This document shows, in pieces, positions 7,588-13,479 of a DNA stretch of 20,485 nt. The stretch spans positions 1 to 20,485 of IMG/VR virus record IMGVR_UViG_3300044684_000147; one strand, given 5' to 3'. This DNA is from a virus. The notes below the pieces were generated by a model. That model saw only the letters and a program-made list of their open reading frames with translations. It was not told where the DNA came from and made no database searches. The position numbers and the translations under genes are program-made. How positions within the stretch are numbered: position 1 is the stretch's first letter; each line of letters opens with the position of its first letter.

Positions 7588-9153
7588 ATGCCGTCCTTCA
7601 CGTTTACATCTCCTGAAGGCAAGCAATACACCGTTAACGGGCCGGATGGAGCTACACAGGATCAGGCTTGGGCTATCCTGCAGCAGCAGTTGTCTGCGAG
7701 TGGTACTCAATCTACCCCGACTGGGCCTGTAGATGGGACTGGCAGACCTTGGCAGGACGATCCTGTTCAGAAGGCTGGTAGGTTCGTCAAAGAGTCTCTA
7801 CAGTCTGGCGGCAGGATGCTGGTGCATGCCGCTACCGGTATTCCTGGGATCTTCGCCAACGGTGCAGCCGCCCTGGTCAATGAGGGGGCTAATGCTCTCG
7901 GCTATGACGCCCCCATCAAGAAGCTACCTACTCAAGACCTGGACGAGCGGCTAGAACCGGCTTTAGGCAAGGCCCCTCCCCTGGCTTCCGTAGGAGGCGT
8001 AGCAGAGGCGATTGGTTCCGGGGTACTCACGCCTGGGGCGCCAGCTACGGCAGCTACAGAAGCTGCAGAATCAGCTATAGCCCCTACTGTGACCCGTGGC
8101 CAGCAGCTTGCTACCCTGGCTAGGGAAGGGGTGCGGCTGGATAACGCCCAAGCCATGCCTAGCAGGCTGGCTACTACCGCTAAATTGGTAGCGAATGATG
8201 GGCCTTTTGGGGATGCGGCAGCCTTTAGACAGGCTCAGGCAGGGGACTTTACGGCCGCTGCCCTACGCCAGATGGGCATTAGCGATGCCAGAGAGGCTAC
8301 GCCCGCAGTCATGCAGGCTGGTAAGCAGGCCCTGAAGGACACATATAACGCCGTAGCCGCTCGAAACGGGGTTGGGCTGGACGATCAGCTGGCCAGAGAC
8401 TGGGATCGGATACGGGCTGATGCGACGAGCTCGCTCACTCCAGAGAATGCCAGGGTAATCACGAACAAGCTCGATGACATGCTCACCATGATGGAGCGCG
8501 GCGGGAGCCGGTTAACCGGTGAGGCATACCAGAAGCTGCAAAGCTCCTTGGGGCAGATCGCGAAGGACGGAGGGAAAGCCCCTTTCGTTACCGAGCTCCG
8601 TCAGGCTCTGACCAATGCCATGCAGCGCCAGGCGCAGGAAGGAGACGCACAGCTGCTTGCTCGTACCAATCAGCGCTACGCCGCTATGAAAGCCATTGAG
8701 AAGGCTGTGGACGACAATAACCAGGTGTCGCCGGCCAAGCTGTTCAATGCTCTGGATACCGTCAAAAACGCTAACCAGTCGGTCTATGGGCAGGGTCCTA
8801 ATCAGCCTCTTATTCAGCTCGCCCAAGCTGGTAAGGCAATCCTGAGTAAGGATGTAGCGAACTCAGGGACTCCGCAGCGTGTGGCTGCTCTCACCGCTGC
8901 TACCAGTGCTGGAGCTGCGATCATGGGGCTAGCCACAGGACATTTCGATACTGCCGCGGAACTAACAAGCGCAGCGGTCGCCGCTGGATTTAGCCAGAAA
9001 GCCGCACAGGCTCTTGCATATACACAGGGCGGTAGACAGTGGCTGCAGAGATGGGCGCAAGCTCAGGCAGCGGCTGGCAGAGCAGGAAATATAGTCGCAC
9101 CTGTTGCTCGGGGCGGCGCACTCGGGGCTGCTGAGACAGCAAACAATCAGTGA
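7588..9153 (+). CDS. Internal virion/DNA-ejection-type protein
   Basis: The 521-residue protein starts with a 35-residue module, F-T-SPEGK-YTV-GP-GAT-DQAW-ILQQQL. I have met this module at the N-terminus of many phage ejection and virion-associated proteins, where it may be a packaging or attachment tag. The rest is helical (Ala, Gln, Leu). A hydrophobic Gly/Ala stretch near residues 440-465 (TSAGAAIMGLATGHF) may contact membrane. No lytic transglycosylase or peptidase signature is seen. The ATG directly follows the previous stop. The gene ends at 9151-9153, where it runs into a small gene on the opposite strand (overlap of 7 bases). Confidence 0.62.
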   Translation: MPSFTFTSPEGKQYTVNGPDGATQDQAWAILQQQLSASGTQSTPTGPVDGTGRPWQDDPVQKAGRFVKESLQSGGRMLVHAATGIPGIFANGAAALVNEGANALGYDAPIKKLPTQDLDERLEPALGKAPPLASVGGVAEAIGSGVLTPGAPATAATEAAESAIAPTVTRGQQLATLAREGVRLDNAQAMPSRLATTAKLVANDGPFGDAAAFRQAQAGDFTAAALRQMGISDAREATPAVMQAGKQALKDTYNAVAARNGVGLDDQLARDWDRIRADATSSLTPENARVITNKLDDMLTMMERGGSRLTGEAYQKLQSSLGQIAKDGGKAPFVTELRQALTNAMQRQAQEGDAQLLARTNQRYAAMKAIEKAVDDNNQVSPAKLFNALDTVKNANQSVYGQGPNQPLIQLAQAGKAILSKDVANSGTPQRVAALTAATSAGAAIMGLATGHFDTAAELTSAAVAAGFSQKAAQALAYTQGGRQWLQRWAQAQAAAGRAGNIVAPVARGGALGAAETANNQ

Positions 9154-9266
9154 CGGATAACGTCGAGTAGTGCTTTAACTAGCACTATCACCCCGACCAG
9201 CAGTAGCGGGAATGCTGTATGTGTCAGCACTCCGACAGCTAACAGCAACAGAGCTACCCAAAGCAT
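9147..9266 (-). CDS. Tiny hydrophobic membrane protein, 39 aa
   Basis: ATG at 9264-9266, TGA at 9147-9149. The product is almost wholly hydrophobic: one segment of about 14 residues (WVALLLLAVGVLTH), a Pro turn and a second segment (LLLVGVIVLVKALL), ending in a basic IRH. This looks like a membrane hairpin. It lies two bases after the stop of another 39-residue ORF on the same strand. CTA and GTA codons match the phage's habits. The + strand holds no convincing gene here. Its ribosome-binding site is weak, so translation may be coupled to the upstream ORF. A holin, antiholin or moron membrane protein are all possible; I recognise no family. Confidence 0.5.
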   Translation of the reverse strand: MLWVALLLLAVGVLTHTAFPLLLVGVIVLVKALLDVIRH

Positions 9267-9268
9267 TC

Positions 9269-9388
9269 TCAGTGCCCGGTTAGCGTCTTGTCTACGGCTG
9301 GCCAGAGGCGCGTAACAGCCTCTAGCGCTCCAAAAACAATAGCTAGCGCTACCCAAAACCGTACTCGTTTCTTTGTCTTCTCTTCCAT
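9269..9388 (-). CDS. Tiny single-span membrane protein, 39 aa
   Basis: ATG at 9386-9388, TGA at 9269-9271. A charged N-terminus (MEEKTKKRVR) is followed by one hydrophobic segment (FWVALAIVFGALEAV) and a short polar tail (WPAVDKTLTGH), the plan of a small inner-membrane protein with its N-terminus in the cytoplasm. GGAG lies ten bases upstream of the start. It stands on the strand opposite to the late genes, 19 bases from the likely endolysin start, and is followed at once by a second 39-residue membrane ORF. No clear promoter is visible. If real, the pair may modulate lysis or exclude other phages; this is inference. Confidence 0.52.
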   Translation of the reverse strand: MEEKTKKRVRFWVALAIVFGALEAVTRLWPAVDKTLTGH

Positions 9389-9391
9389 TCC

Positions 9392-9402
9392 GGGAGCACT
9401 CC
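9392..9402. promoter_or_regulatory. Divergent Shine-Dalgarno pair
   Basis: The bases GGGAGCACTCC read GGGAG on the + strand, 11 bases before the TTG proposed for the endolysin. They read GGAGTGCTCC on the - strand, with GGAG 10 bases before the ATG of the small membrane ORF. One near-palindrome may therefore serve as ribosome-binding site for two divergent genes. Confidence 0.4.
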
Positions 9403-9407
9403 ATACA

Positions 9408-9836
9408 TTGGACAGAGCGCGTCTTACCACACGTCTAAAGCTAAAGGAAGGGCTTAGACTGAATGCGTACAAAGATAGCCTAGGCTTTTGGACAATCTGC
9501 TACGGGCATCTACTCGGGCCGGCTCCTGTCCCTGCTACTGCAACCTGCGATCAGTGCAGCAAATACCTCGAGAAGGACTTAGACGAGGCTATACGGCTGG
9601 CCGGCCAGTTCGACTTCTACGCTGATCTCGATAGCCCACGACAAAACGTAGTTGTGGAGCTCACTTTTAATCTGGGTAGGAAACTTCTCAAGTTCGGAAG
9701 GTTCCTGCATTTCATGCAGATCGGCAGCTATGAGGCTGCAGGCCAGGAGCTGAAAGACTCCTTGGCATACAAAGAAGAACCGAAACGCTTCGACGAATTG
9801 ATAGATGCACTCACCACGGGAGAGTATCCGGTCTAA
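9408..9836 (+). CDS. Endolysin, GH24 lysozyme (T4/P22 type)
   Basis: The product hydrolyses peptidoglycan glycan strands at the end of infection. The GH24 catalytic triad is present with T4 spacing: Glu in KLKEGLRL, Asp nine residues later in YKDSLG, and Thr six residues further in FWTICYGH. The usual Gly of TIGYGH is Cys here. Further on, ELTFNLG matches the conserved Asn-Leu-Gly helix of the family. I chose the TTG at 9408, which gives 142 residues, the usual size, with GGGAG upstream. The same frame is open back to a TTG at 9288, but that extension looks non-coding and overlaps an opposite-strand ORF. No signal or SAR segment is seen, so a holin must release it; holin-like genes follow directly. 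Confidence 0.85.
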   Translation: MDRARLTTRLKLKEGLRLNAYKDSLGFWTICYGHLLGPAPVPATATCDQCSKYLEKDLDEAIRLAGQFDFYADLDSPRQNVVVELTFNLGRKLLKFGRFLHFMQIGSYEAAGQELKDSLAYKEEPKRFDELIDALTTGEYPV

Positions 9837-9838
9837 CT

Positions 9839-10270
9839 ATGGGATTCCTCAGCACAGTAGCAAGCGCTCTTGGCGCTGGTGCCAGCAAGACGGTAACTGA
9901 CACTGTTACCGGTGTGGCCAATGTCGTAGAGAAATGGGCACCTACGGAGAAAGACCGAGCAGATATGACTGTAGAGCTCAATAAGCTCGTAGAGTCAGCT
10001 CGGGCCTATAACCCCACCTCTCCAGGAACAGGAAAGGCCGCTGAGTTTATCAACGTCTTTGTAGACTCAGTTACCAGGCTCATCAGGCCGGCCGTGACAA
10101 TCATCATCTTCGGCGGGCTGTTTGGCTTCTGGCATATCGGCGTGAAGTCTACCGATCCGTGGATTGTCTCCTGGGGTGAGGATCTTATGGCGTTCTGGTT
10201 CGGCGCTCGCACTGTCCTTAAGGACTTGCCGTCCTTCGTGAAGACGATGCGGGACGTGATGAAGGCATAG
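9839..10270 (+). CDS. Holin-like protein (3-TM holin family)
   Basis: The 143-residue protein has a polar first half with an amphipathic helix (EKDRADMTVELNKLVESAR). It then has a hydrophobic segment near residues 82-103 (IRPAVTIIIFGGLFGFWHIG) and a second around 112-128 (WGEDLMAFWFGARTVL). The arrangement, including the Arg-Pro before the first membrane segment and the W-FG-R motif, resembles the GTA-type 3-TM holin family. It starts two bases after the endolysin stop, which supports a lysis role: the protein would permeabilise the inner membrane so that the GH24 lysozyme can reach the wall. The family match is from memory of its motif pattern. Confidence 0.7.
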   Translation: MGFLSTVASALGAGASKTVTDTVTGVANVVEKWAPTEKDRADMTVELNKLVESARAYNPTSPGTGKAAEFINVFVDSVTRLIRPAVTIIIFGGLFGFWHIGVKSTDPWIVSWGEDLMAFWFGARTVLKDLPSFVKTMRDVMKA

Positions 10271-10272
10271 CT

Positions 10273-10449
10273 ATGGACCACGTAAAAGCCGTAGCCGGTA
10301 CTGGTCTAGCCTGGGGAGGGGTAGCCTTGTCTTTTGTTGAGAAGCTGACGCCTATCCTACAGGTTATTGCCCTGTGCCTGGCGATCACGGCAAGCATAAC
10401 AACTATTCGGCTGAATCGACGCAGGTCTAAGCAGATTGGCAAAGAATGA
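10273..10449 (+). CDS. Small membrane protein, holin/antiholin candidate, 58 aa
   Basis: ATG at 10273-10275, TGA at 10447-10449. The 58 residues hold a weakly hydrophobic N-terminal stretch (AVAGTGLAWGGVALSFV), a clear membrane segment (LTPILQVIALCLAITASI) and a strongly basic tail (RLNRRRSKQIGKE). Two spans with a basic C-terminus is the plan of class II holins and of some small lysis regulators. It follows the 3-TM holin-like gene by two bases and overlaps the next gene by 14 bases, so it is part of the lysis operon. It may act as a second holin or an antiholin. I recognise no exact family. Confidence 0.68.
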   Translation: MDHVKAVAGTGLAWGGVALSFVEKLTPILQVIALCLAITASITTIRLNRRRSKQIGKE

Positions 10450-10780
10450 TATCCGTGTTCCTGTCGCCTACACCTCCTACCGTCTAAAACCTCGAGATAA
10501 AATCAAGCCTCTAGGGCTAACCAAGTTCGGCAAAAAGACAATCAGTGTGTCTAAGGCCCTGTCTGACCATGGCCAGTGGTCTAATACCTTCTGGCACGAG
10601 TGGATACACGCCGTTACTTATGAGGGTGGGTATGACGGTCTCAATGATAACGAGGCTTTTGTAGAGTTCATGGCCGGGGCACTCATGCGAATGTTCACTG
10701 ATCCTGTGGGACGTGCTCTAATTGAAAGAATGCTCAAGCATCTAGACACACAGCCAAAAAAGAAAGGCCGGAAGCGCTAA
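10436..10780 (+). CDS. HExxH metalloprotease-like protein
   Basis: This 114-residue protein has a gluzincin signature: His54-Glu55-Trp-Ile-His58 in FWHEWIHAV, and an acidic third-ligand candidate 15 to 19 residues on (NEAFVEF, Glu73 or Glu77). The pattern resembles small ImmA/IrrE-like or SprT-like phage peptidases. The C-terminus is basic (PKKKGRKR). The only in-frame start is TTG at 10436, inside the previous gene. It is the last + strand gene before the convergent junction, and its final codons coincide with the T-tract and hairpin of the terminator of the opposite strand. Its position after lysis genes suggests a late role, but the substrate is unknown. Confidence 0.7.
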   Translation: MAKNDIRVPVAYTSYRLKPRDKIKPLGLTKFGKKTISVSKALSDHGQWSNTFWHEWIHAVTYEGGYDGLNDNEAFVEFMAGALMRMFTDPVGRALIERMLKHLDTQPKKKGRKR

Positions 10781-10795
10781 ACGCCTCCAGCCTTT
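10753..10795 (-). terminator. Rho-independent terminator for the leftward unit
   Basis: Read on the - strand, an imperfect hairpin (AAAGGC, GGA and GCG paired with CGC, TCC and GCCTTT, two internal mismatches, loop TTTAG) is followed by TTTCTTTTTTGG. It lies downstream of the last leftward gene and inside the 3' end of the rightward metalloprotease-like gene, whose stop codon is in the loop. Confidence 0.72.
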
Positions 10796-10812
10796 ACCAG
10801 TCTCTCCCGATT

Positions 10813-10838
10813 GCCCGGCCTTAGTGCCGGGCTTTTTT
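10813..10838 (+). terminator. Rho-independent terminator for the late unit
   Basis: A perfect 7-bp stem GCCCGGC/GCCGGGC with a six-base loop (CTTAGT) is followed at once by six T residues. It lies 33 bases after the stop of the last rightward gene. On the - strand it has no T-tract, so it works in one direction only. Confidence 0.88.
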
Positions 10839-10846
10839 ATGCCTGT

Positions 10847-11035
10847 CTACTTCGCCTTGACTTCGATCAGCACGCCGAGATAAGCAAAAGACGACAGATC
10901 ACGAGATTGTGTCTGGGTCGCTGTCGTCCTGGTCTGCGATTGCGTCTCGCGGGTCAGTAGATATGCGGAGCTCGAAATTAGGGCTACCAGAATTGCGGTT
11001 ACTGTTAGCGGAAATTTCAGAATTTTGTCTAACAT
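10847..11035 (-). CDS. Small single-span membrane protein
   Basis: The 62-residue ORF starts ATG at 11033-11035, with GGGAG three bases upstream, and stops TAG at 10847-10849. A short charged start (MLDKILK) is followed by a hydrophobic span (LTVTAILVALISSSAYLL) and a Thr/Gln/Ser-rich tail. This fits a single-span inner-membrane protein or uncleaved signal anchor; no lipobox Cys is present. It is the last gene of the leftward unit. It overlaps the 3' end of the upstream gene by 137 bases in another frame, and that gene's tail looks disordered there, which leaves freedom for dual coding. It could be a spanin-like or exclusion protein, but I recognise no family. Confidence 0.55.
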   Translation of the reverse strand: MLDKILKFPLTVTAILVALISSSAYLLTRETQSQTRTTATQTQSRDLSSFAYLGVLIEVKAK

Positions 11036-11573
11036 TGACTCCCATCGCTGTAAGAATGCCGAACCATTGAGATTCAGCCTTTTGTACCTGTTCCAGCTCG
11101 AACTTCAGTTGTTGAAGCTGCGCCGCTAGTTCCTCAGCCCGTCTATGTGCCGTGTCGTACTGCACACGGACATAGGCGCTAGGGTCTAGCGCACTAGACG
11201 TTGGGCTCTGGACTGATGAGACACTTGGGCGTGCAGAAGTCTCCATGGTCGGAATAGCCGGAACAGAAGAACTCAGGGCCTGCCCTGACGAGTCCACCAG
11301 GCGCGCAGGAGCTTTGGCACGTGTCTCCTGCAGGTTCCTCCGAGCTCTGGTAGCTGCCTGCGAGCTGTCCGCTACTATCTGCCCCCTGACTGCTTCCGCC
11401 CACTGAATGCCAGCTGTCGTCTTGTCGCTTTCCTGTATCCAATTGCTCTCGAGCTCCCTCCCACTCGGTAGCTTCGTCTTGAAACGAATCCGGCCAGAGC
11501 TGTCCTGTCTCTCGATTACAGTAGCTTCCATAATGGACCGATCGTTTACTTGGCTCTCTTCGATGGCTTCCAT
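10899..11573 (-). CDS. Coiled-coil protein, unknown
   Basis: The 224-residue product has a folded-looking N-terminal part (residues 15-65, VIERQDSSGRIRFKTKLPSG), a Ser/Pro/Ala-rich linker (95-130) and a coiled coil around 138-170 (RRAEELAAQLQQLKFELEQVQK). The C-terminal tail is Asn/Ser/Asp-rich and probably disordered. The ATG directly follows the stop of a 51-residue gene. A second ATG 14 codons in (11531) is an alternative start. Nothing identifies its function. Its place at the distal end of the early unit, among small accessory genes, suggests an interaction protein or scaffold. Confidence 0.65.
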   Translation of the reverse strand: MEAIEESQVNDRSIMEATVIERQDSSGRIRFKTKLPSGRELESNWIQESDKTTAGIQWAEAVRGQIVADSSQAATRARRNLQETRAKAPARLVDSSGQALSSSVPAIPTMETSARPSVSSVQSPTSSALDPSAYVRVQYDTAHRRAEELAAQLQQLKFELEQVQKAESQWFGILTAMGVNVRQNSEISANSNRNSGSPNFELRISTDPRDAIADQDDSDPDTIS

Positions 11574-11729
11574 TCACTTGTCCGGAGCGGCTCTGGATTG
11601 ATTCCATTCCTGCATGAACTCGAGAGCTCGTTTCACTGCCTGCTTGTCCAGCTGCTTAGACAGGACACTCTGTCTAATCTCCACCATCAGCTGTATATCA
11701 GGCTCGAGGAATTGTTCTTGGTTAGCCAT
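11574..11729 (-). CDS. Small helical protein, 51 aa
   Basis: ATG at 11727-11729 with a good AGAAGGA ribosome-binding site six bases upstream, inside the end of the phosphoesterase gene (overlap 8 bases). The stop TGA abuts the next gene's ATG. The product is helical and charged (LMVEIRQSVLSKQLDKQAVK, then RALEFMQEWNQSR). Tight packing and the ribosome-binding site make it a real gene, but I recognise no family. Confidence 0.7.
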   Translation of the reverse strand: MANQEQFLEPDIQLMVEIRQSVLSKQLDKQAVKRALEFMQEWNQSRAAPDK

Positions 11730-12486
11730 ATTTCCTTCTCAGGTAATCCATGCTCAGCGGCATAATGTCGTACATGCCGTTTTCAACTTCGTTCAGGACT
11801 ACAAGTCCTCTCCACTCCCCGTTTCCCTGGGCACCGCGATAACGTTCATCGTGAAGGTAGAAACTCCCTGCGACGAGTCCATGCCTGGTAAGTTTCCCGG
11901 GAAATTGCCGTATGCCGTAGAGCAAGCCCTGTTCGTGCCCCTGCACAAACGACTGGCCGATTTTGTTAAGTCTGTTATCAATGCTTCCGCCAATCGGTCG
12001 CCCGGAGTGTGTGTTAGCGAAATAGTGAGAGTAAGCAATTCCGTCTATCTCCACAATTTCTAGGAAAGAATGCCGCTCAAAAGTGTTCGTTTTGAGCTGA
12101 TCTAAAGAAATAACTCCGTCGAGCTTGGGTTCCTGTTGCAACCGTCTGGTAATCCTGTCTTCGTGATTACCGAATAGAAAATGTAACTCCGGTTCCCATC
12201 GCTTACGATGTCCGCTCCTTCTGCGGTCCATCTCAGTGAACATCGGATCAGTCAATACCATAAACTGATAATTGCCGAACTCGATATCTTCCTTGATACG
12301 CTTGCCTTCTGCTTCTGCACTTCCAGGAGCATTATGGCTAGACAAGCTAGGCATGTCCCACCAGTCACCGATTACGACAATCACATCAGGCATGTAGTCA
12401 ACGATTGCCTGTGCTGCCCATCCTATGTGCTCTGTTGGAACCCCTAGCCGTAGCTGTGTATCTGGAATGATTAGGTGCCGCCTCAC
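11722..12486 (-). CDS. Calcineurin-like metallophosphoesterase
   Basis: Di-metal phosphoesterase motifs appear in order: IIPDTQ (motif I, with Gln where DxH usually has His), IGDWWDMPS (GDxxD), LFGNHEDR (GNHE), YSHYF and QGHEQG (GH). The enzyme would hydrolyse phosphodiester or phosphomonoester bonds; substrates in phages range from DNA ends to cyclic nucleotides and are not evident here. I chose GTG at 12486 (254 residues). It overlaps the previous stop as GTGA, a junction type frequent in this phage, and has AAAGGA nine bases upstream. The frame is open to an ATG at 12546, which would overlap the upstream gene by 64 bases. Confidence 0.82.
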   Translation of the reverse strand: MRRHLIIPDTQLRLGVPTEHIGWAAQAIVDYMPDVIVVIGDWWDMPSLSSHNAPGSAEAEGKRIKEDIEFGNYQFMVLTDPMFTEMDRRRSGHRKRWEPELHFLFGNHEDRITRRLQQEPKLDGVISLDQLKTNTFERHSFLEIVEIDGIAYSHYFANTHSGRPIGGSIDNRLNKIGQSFVQGHEQGLLYGIRQFPGKLTRHGLVAGSFYLHDERYRGAQGNGEWRGLVVLNEVENGMYDIMPLSMDYLRRKYG

Positions 12487-12887
12487 TCCTGGCGTTCCTT
12501 TACGCCCGACCGCAAAAGTAGCTCGAGAGTAGCCATAGCGTTCCAAGCCCTATGAGCAGCATGGAGGAGACGGCTATCCTCAGCGTACAGCTCACCAGAA
12601 AGATGAGCGTCGGAGTGACGACCCAAAGCGTCTTCATAGCGGCCAGCCGCGCCTTCAACGCGCATCCAATTCTTATCGCTGTACTCAACTTTGTACTTCT
12701 CTTTCCCAAACCGGCTGACATTGGCAACGGCTGCCTTTGCCAGCGGAAAGTAGGCGTCAAAGCCCTGGGCTACTGGTGCTTTACCTGAATCGAACTTTTT
12801 TCCAGCCTCAGGCACATGCACTGAGCCGTTGGCTACCATCTGTAGGTTGCCCGGCTGTTGGGCTGCTTCTCTCAACACTTTCCCCAT
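12483..12887 (-). CDS. DUF5664 / dATP-dGTP diphosphohydrolase-like protein
   Basis: The product (134 residues from the chosen start) carries the signature KKFDSGKAPVAQGF, then AVANVSRFGKEKY, W-RVEGAAGRYEDALGRH and a helical LLHAAHRAWNAMATLELLLR. I know this as the dATP/dGTP diphosphohydrolase N-terminal-like family (DUF5664) of phages. Such proteins are thought to hydrolyse dNTPs to monophosphates and so shape nucleotide pools. The ATG at 12885-12887 has a strong GAGGAG ribosome-binding site. The frame is open to 12986, but that extension overlaps the zinc-finger gene deeply and looks non-coding. An HD phosphohydrolase in the same operon suggests a shared role in nucleotide metabolism. Activity is inferred. 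Confidence 0.72.
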   Translation of the reverse strand: MGKVLREAAQQPGNLQMVANGSVHVPEAGKKFDSGKAPVAQGFDAYFPLAKAAVANVSRFGKEKYKVEYSDKNWMRVEGAAGRYEDALGRHSDAHLSGELYAEDSRLLHAAHRAWNAMATLELLLRSGVKERQE

Positions 12888-13131
12888 CTGTCTCCTCTCT
12901 CGGAATCTTTCCCACTCCTCCGCATGTGTCGCAGCCAACGTTCTCACGAATGACTTGCTTACCTCTGCGGTGAATCCTATAGCCATAGCCCTTACAGCAC
13001 GGACACGTTACTGTGCTGGCGTTGTATGCTCGCTGTTCCGGAGTGCTCCACAGCTCCGGTAGCTTCCGTGGGTCGTAGCTGAATGCCTGATAGAACCCTG
13101 CTTCGTTTCTTGGACCGATTGGCTTGAACAT
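12808..13131 (-). CDS. DnaJ-like zinc-finger protein
   Basis: The 107-residue protein has two CxxCxGxG-type knuckles of the DnaJ zinc-finger kind: CPCCKGYG (from residue 43) and CDTCGGVG about 24 residues later, enough to bind one zinc. The N-terminus (PRNEAGFYQAFSYDPRKLPELW) looks folded. The C-terminal 25 residues are polar and overlap the next gene by 80 bases. It also overlaps the upstream basic protein's gene by 140 bases. Phages often carry such small zinc proteins without a J domain; a nucleic-acid-binding or chaperone-adaptor role is possible. ATG with a modest GAG ribosome-binding site. Confidence 0.68.
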   Translation of the reverse strand: MFKPIGPRNEAGFYQAFSYDPRKLPELWSTPEQRAYNASTVTCPCCKGYGYRIHRRGKQVIRENVGCDTCGGVGKIPREETDGESVERSSPTAGQPTDGSQRLSACA

Positions 13132-13345
13132 TTCGCTTTACTCGCAGATAGATACCCCTGAAGCTCTCGGGAGTCACCCGGTACTGAACAGCCTTTCCCT
13201 CCTGTAGCTCTCCATTCAGCGTACTGTCGTAGCGCTTGGAATCGACTAGACCGCGTATATAGGTAGTATCTAGAGCCGACGAGAATCGTTCACCTAGAGC
13301 TAGCCGGATATTCCGTCTAATGCGCTTCGCCTGCTTGTCGTTCAA
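12992..13345 (-). CDS. Basic small protein, unknown
   Basis: The 117-residue frame starts TTG at 13343-13345, overlapping the upstream stop as TTGA. The first 80 residues are basic and look folded (KQAKRIRRNIRLALGERF, then VTPESFRGIYLRVKRNVQANRS). The last 46 are read from DNA that also encodes the next protein's N-terminus and look like an out-of-frame tail. The gene may once have ended sooner. The charge suggests nucleic-acid binding, but no motif is recognised. Confidence 0.55.
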   Translation of the reverse strand: MNDKQAKRIRRNIRLALGERFSSALDTTYIRGLVDSKRYDSTLNGELQEGKAVQYRVTPESFRGIYLRVKRNVQANRSKKRSRVLSGIQLRPTEATGAVEHSGTASIQRQHSNVSVL

Positions 13346-13479
13346 AGCATCACCACAGCTGCTATATCCGCTATGGCATATCCGACAAATAGTCCCATTA
13401 GGGCATATTTACCGCTGCCATAGCCGTAGACAGCAAGCAGAATGTCTATGAGCGCTTTAACCCCTCCCGCCAGGATCAT
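13342..13479 (-). CDS. Small two-span membrane protein, 45 aa
   Basis: The ATG at 13477-13479 overlaps the resolvase stop as ATGA. TGA lies at 13342-13344, itself overlapped by the next TTG. Two hydrophobic segments (MILAGGVKALIDILLAVYGYG and ALMGLFVGYAIADIAAVVML) are joined by a Ser-Gly-Lys turn, a membrane hairpin. A longer frame to 13551 exists, but it runs into the resolvase gene and reads unlike protein. A membrane protein within replication genes could anchor the replisome or exclude other phages; this is a guess. Confidence 0.65.
   Translation of the reverse strand: MILAGGVKALIDILLAVYGYGSGKYALMGLFVGYAIADIAAVVML

Noticed and set aside
7370-7732. 120-residue + strand ORF spanning the junction of two ejection-type genes
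   Set aside because: Out of frame with both flanking genes, which meet cleanly stop-to-ATG; Arg/Ser/Leu-rich shadow.
9288-9407. N-terminal extension of the endolysin to a TTG at 9288
   Set aside because: The extra 40 residues (Ala/Ser/Thr/Arg-rich) do not resemble a signal or SAR segment, make the enzyme longer than usual and overlap the opposite-strand membrane ORF.
11614-12063. + strand ORF of 149 residues opposite the phosphoesterase gene
   Set aside because: Antisense to conserved phosphoesterase motifs and without ribosome-binding site.
12487-12546. Upstream ATG start for the phosphoesterase
   Set aside because: It would overlap the previous gene by 64 bases; the GTG at 12486 gives a GTGA junction with a good ribosome-binding site just before the family core.
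12888-12986. N-terminal extension of the DUF5664 gene to 12986
   Set aside because: It overlaps the zinc-finger gene across one of its CxxC knuckles, whereas the ATG at 12887 has a strong GAGGAG ribosome-binding site.
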